From Zeimonas sp032027205 (GTDB lineage Bacteria > Pseudomonadota > Gammaproteobacteria > Burkholderiales > Burkholderiaceae_E), in assembly GCA_032027205.1 (NCBI GenBank), contig JAVSMN010000001.1:2341254-2405253 (forward strand): a DNA stretch of 64,000 nt, read 5' to 3'. The translations under genes were made by a program, and so were the position numbers. Numbering within the stretch: the first letter of the stretch is position 1; every line of letters begins with the position of its first letter. This document shows, one piece after another, positions 61,400 through 64,000 of this stretch. Under the pieces are notes generated by a model. It saw nothing but the letters and a program-made list of their open reading frames with translations, did no database searches and was not told the origin of the DNA.

Positions 61400-62992
61400 A
61401 TGAGTGCAGTCCTCGGTCAGCACGGCGGCGCGGCACACGATCACTCGCACGAGCATCCGCACGGCTGGCGGCGGTGGCTGTTCGCGACGAATCACAAGGA
61501 CATCGGGACGATGTACCTCGTGTTCTCGTTCACGATGTTCCTGGTCGGCGGGGTCAACGCGCTGCTGCTGCGCACCGAGTTGTTCGAGCCGGGCCTGCAG
61601 ATCGTCGAGCCGGAGTTCTTCAATCAGCTCACGACGATGCACGGGCTGATGATGATCTTCGGCGCGATCATGCCGGCGTTCGTCGGCTTCGCCAACTGGC
61701 AGGTGCCGCTGATGATCGGCGCCTCCGACATGGCCTTCGCCCGGATGAACAACTTCAGCTTCTGGCTGCTGCCGGTCGGAGCGCTGCTGCTGGTCAGTTC
61801 CTACTTCGTCCCGGGCGGCGCGAACGCCGCGGGCTGGACGATGTACGCGCCACTGTCGGTGCAGATGGGCCCGGGAATGGACCTCGCGATCTTCGCGATC
61901 CACATCCTGGGCGCCAGCTCGATCATGGGGGCGATCAACATCATCACCACCATCCTGAACATGCGCGCCCCCGGCATGACGCTGATGAAGATGCCGATGT
62001 TCTGCTGGAGCTGGCTGATCACCGCGTACCTGCTGCTGGTGGTGATGCCGGTGCTGGCGGGCGCCGTCACGATGGTGCTGTTCGACCGGCACTTCGGAAC
62101 GTCGTTCTTCAACGCGGCCGGCGGCGGCGACCCGGTGATGTTCCAGCACGTGTTCTGGTTCTTCGGGCACCCCGAGGTCTACATCATGATCCTGCCGGCG
62201 TTCGGGATCGTGAGCGAGGTCATCCCCACCTTCGCGCGCAAGAAGCTGTTCGGCTACGCCTCGATGGTCTACGCGATGGCGGCGATCGCGATCCTGTCGT
62301 GCATCGTCTGGGCGCACCACATGTTCACCACCGGCATGCCGGTGACCGGGCAGCTGTTCTTCATGTACGCGACGATGCTGATCGCGGTGCCCACCGGCGT
62401 GAAGGTCTTCAACTGGACGGCGACGATGTGGCGCGGGTCGATGACCTTCGAGACGCCGATGCTGTGGGCGGTGGGCTTCATTTTCGTGTTCGTCATCGGC
62501 GGCTTCACCGGCGTCATCGTCGCCGTCGCGCCGCTCGACCTGCAGCTGCACGACACGTACTACGTGGTGGCGCACTTCCACTACGTGCTGGTCGCCGGGT
62601 CGCTGTTCGCGATGTTCGCCGGCGCCTACTACTGGCTGCCGAAGTGGACCGGCCGCATGTACGACGAGAAGCTGGGCAAGTGGCACTTCTGGCTGTCGAT
62701 GCTCTTCTTCAACCTCACGTTCTTCCCGATGCACTTCCTCGGCCTGGCCGGCATGCCGCGCCGCTACGCCGACTACCCGATGCAGTTCGCCGACTTCAAC
62801 GCGATCATCACGGTGGGCGCGTTCGGCTTCGGGCTGGCGCAGCTGATCCTTCCGTGGGTGGCGATCAAGTGCCTGCGCGGCCACGGCGAGAAGGCGACCG
62901 ACCGCGTCTGGGAGGGCTCGCACGGCCTCGAGTGGACGGTGCCGAGCCCGGCGCCCTTCCATACCTTCGAGACGCCCCCGGTGCTGAAGTGA
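61400..62992 (+). CDS. ctaD: cytochrome c oxidase subunit I
   Basis: Subunit I is the heme-copper subunit that reduces O2 and pumps protons. The 530-residue protein has 12 transmembrane helices. The low-spin heme ligand is in TTMHGLMMIFG. The CuB/Tyr motif is FWFFGHPEVYIMILPAFG, followed by the HH pair in WAHHMFTTGMPVTGQ, and the heme a3 ligand in VAHFHYVL. NNFSFWLLP fits the D-channel region. GAGTACGAAGAA precedes the ATG at 61400. Its stop overlaps the next small gene (GTGA). Confidence 0.97.
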   Translation: MSAVLGQHGGAAHDHSHEHPHGWRRWLFATNHKDIGTMYLVFSFTMFLVGGVNALLLRTELFEPGLQIVEPEFFNQLTTMHGLMMIFGAIMPAFVGFANWQVPLMIGASDMAFARMNNFSFWLLPVGALLLVSSYFVPGGANAAGWTMYAPLSVQMGPGMDLAIFAIHILGASSIMGAINIITTILNMRAPGMTLMKMPMFCWSWLITAYLLLVVMPVLAGAVTMVLFDRHFGTSFFNAAGGGDPVMFQHVFWFFGHPEVYIMILPAFGIVSEVIPTFARKKLFGYASMVYAMAAIAILSCIVWAHHMFTTGMPVTGQLFFMYATMLIAVPTGVKVFNWTATMWRGSMTFETPMLWAVGFIFVFVIGGFTGVIVAVAPLDLQLHDTYYVVAHFHYVLVAGSLFAMFAGAYYWLPKWTGRMYDEKLGKWHFWLSMLFFNLTFFPMHFLGLAGMPRRYADYPMQFADFNAIITVGAFGFGLAQLILPWVAIKCLRGHGEKATDRVWEGSHGLEWTVPSPAPFHTFETPPVLK

Positions 62993-63090
62993 GCGGACGC
63001 AGCAACCTGCGCACGGCGTTGATCCTGGCGTCGATCGCGATCGCGATGTTCGTCGGCGTGATCCTCGATCGTTGGCTGAACGGAGGCTGA
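62989..63090 (+). CDS. cytochrome oxidase small assembly protein
   Basis: This 33-residue single-pass membrane protein starts at a GTG overlapping the ctaD stop. After a short basic N-terminus (SGRSNLR) it has one hydrophobic helix (about 9-27) and ends DRWLNGG. Small proteins of this pattern lie between ctaD and ctaG throughout Burkholderiales and are named small assembly proteins on that basis. Direct functional evidence is not known to me. Confidence 0.78.
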   Translation: MSGRSNLRTALILASIAIAMFVGVILDRWLNGG

Positions 63091-63091
63091 G

Positions 63092-63718
63092 CTGAAGCAG
63101 CACGAGGAACACGGGCAGCTGCCTGCCGACGGAGCCAGCGCGCCGTCGCGCACGGGCCGTGCGAACCTGCGATTGGTGGGCAACCTCGCCATCGTCTGCG
63201 CCGTGATGTTCGCGTTCGGCTTCGCGCTGATTCCGCTGTACGACGCGTTCTGCGAAGTCACCGGAATCAACAACCTCGTGAAGGCCGACCGCGGCGCGGC
63301 ATCGTTCGCGCGCAACACGCAGGTGGACCGCACGCGCAAGGTCGTCGTCGAGTTCGACGCGAACGGCCGCGGCGCCTGGCGCTTCAAGCCCGAGGTGAAC
63401 GTGCTCGAGGTGCACCCCGGCGAGCTGGTCACCGTGGTCTACGACCTCGTCAACACGCGCGACGTCGAAACGGTCGGGCAGGCCGTGCCGAGCTACGCGC
63501 CGCAGCAGTCGGGTCCGTATTTCCGCAAGCTCGAGTGCTTCTGCTTCGAGCAGCAGGCGCTCGGCGCGCACGAGCAGAAGAAGTTCCCGGTCGTCTTCGT
63601 CATCGATCCGAAGCTGCCGAAGGACGTGAACACGATCACGTTGTCGTACACGTTCTTCGAAGTCGGTGGTCGGAGCGGCAAGACGGCGGGAGTCGCAACT
63701 GCGGGTGGTGGTGTTTGA
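63092..63718 (+). CDS. ctaG: cytochrome c oxidase copper-assembly protein CtaG/Cox11 (probable CTG start)
   Basis: Cox11 delivers copper to the CuB site of subunit I from the periplasmic side. The frame is open from 63080 and contains no ATG or GTG before the membrane helix. A GGAGG at 63082-63086 stands 5 nt before a CTG at 63092, giving 208 residues with a normal polar N-terminus; the TTG at 63173 would delete the start of the membrane helix. The helix is at about 29-48, C54 follows it, and the copper motif CFCF is at 149-152 (C149, C151). Start is inferred, family is certain. Confidence 0.9.
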   Translation: MKQHEEHGQLPADGASAPSRTGRANLRLVGNLAIVCAVMFAFGFALIPLYDAFCEVTGINNLVKADRGAASFARNTQVDRTRKVVVEFDANGRGAWRFKPEVNVLEVHPGELVTVVYDLVNTRDVETVGQAVPSYAPQQSGPYFRKLECFCFEQQALGAHEQKKFPVVFVIDPKLPKDVNTITLSYTFFEVGGRSGKTAGVATAGGGV

Positions 63719-63966
63719 CGGGTAGTGCAGGAGGGGACGCGATTCCGCGGGACGGTCGAGGTGACGGCGGGCACGGCCCGGAAGGCAGGAGAAGTTTTGC
63801 GGATGCCCTGCGGGCGGTGGCCTGGGCGTTCTTCGGCATACGCAAGCGGCGCTCCTTCGATCGCGACGTTCACCTGAACCCGGTGCACGTCATCCTGGTC
63901 GGCCTGCTGCTCGCTGCCGTGTTCGTCGGGTCGCTGGTCATGATCGCCCGCTTCGCTGCGGGCTGA
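63715..63966 (+). CDS. DUF2970 membrane protein
   Basis: The conserved part reads ALRAVAWAFFGIRKRRSFDRD, then LNPVHVILVGLLLAAVFVGSL, a single membrane helix, ending in a short tail. This is the DUF2970 pattern normally found after ctaG. The start is uncertain: no ATG or GTG gives a full domain. A TTG at 63715 overlapping the ctaG stop (TTGA) would give 83 residues. A good AGGAG at 63787-63791 has no in-frame start at proper spacing. Subunit III is expected right after the window. Confidence 0.7.
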   Translation: MTGSAGGDAIPRDGRGDGGHGPEGRRSFADALRAVAWAFFGIRKRRSFDRDVHLNPVHVILVGLLLAAVFVGSLVMIARFAAG

Positions 63967-64000
63967 CGGATGGGAACAACGGATCTTCACGGGAGACAGG

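Overview
This is chromosomal DNA from a high-GC betaproteobacterium, most likely of the order Burkholderiales. The evidence is very GC-rich third codon positions throughout, characteristic beta-proteobacterial neighbourhoods (metK with two lipid A acyltransferases, dapF, DUF484 and xerC; COG0523-dksA; hslVU; argB with a pyrimidine nucleotidase and slmA; coxB-ctaD-ctaG), a Cys-poor DksA, and a protocatechuate 4,5-cleavage operon ordered like the Comamonas pmd cluster. I see no rRNA, tRNA, CRISPR array, prophage or insertion sequence. Genes are packed tightly, and many neighbours share 4-base ATGA/GTGA stop-start overlaps.

Layout. 1-10.6 kb: folate and tRNA functions (pteridine reductase, folB, ttcA; cca; 5-formyl-THF cyclo-ligase), a MidA-type methyltransferase, a diheme cytochrome and a lytic transglycosylase. 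10.5-18.5 kb: two HD-GYP/DUF3391 proteins, one followed by an EAL phosphodiesterase, surrounding the methyl-cycle unit ahcY-tlyA-metF, which is headed by a clear SAH riboswitch. Both HD-GYP domains have lost the histidine of the HD dyad. 18.7-25.5 kb: pdxH, metK (TTG start), two lipid A acyltransferases, dapF, DUF484 and xerC. 25.6-32.8 kb: a COG0523 metal GTPase, dksA, a duplicated STAS protein, hslVU, an ABC-2 exporter and two tiny ORFs.

32.8-42.6 kb: the main catabolic island. On the minus strand pmdU-E-F-(DUF1932 dehydrogenase)-D-A-B-C followed by an aldo/keto reductase encodes extradiol cleavage of protocatechuate and conversion of the product to pyruvate and oxaloacetate. A LysR gene lies upstream in the same direction. 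A 309-bp inverted-repeat element with 60-bp arms sits in the 638-bp gap between regulator and operon.

42.7-64 kb: argB, a nucleotidase, slmA, rhlE; a minus-strand series gpmA, ctpA, moeB/thiF-like, recQ, a Tat-exported aldo/keto reductase and an NTP/NDP-translocase-like carrier; a plus-strand rhodanese-grxC-secB-SH3-gpsA operon; comF-trmL; a BioC-like methyltransferase; and finally a cytochrome c oxidase operon (DUF2244, coxB with fused cytochrome c, ctaD, a small assembly protein, ctaG with a probable CTG start, DUF2970), with subunit III expected just past the right edge.

No wholly new defence or mobile system was found. The best leads are the extra DUF1932 dehydrogenase inside the pmd operon, the long inverted repeat, and the paired HD-GYP proteins with a disabled metal site.
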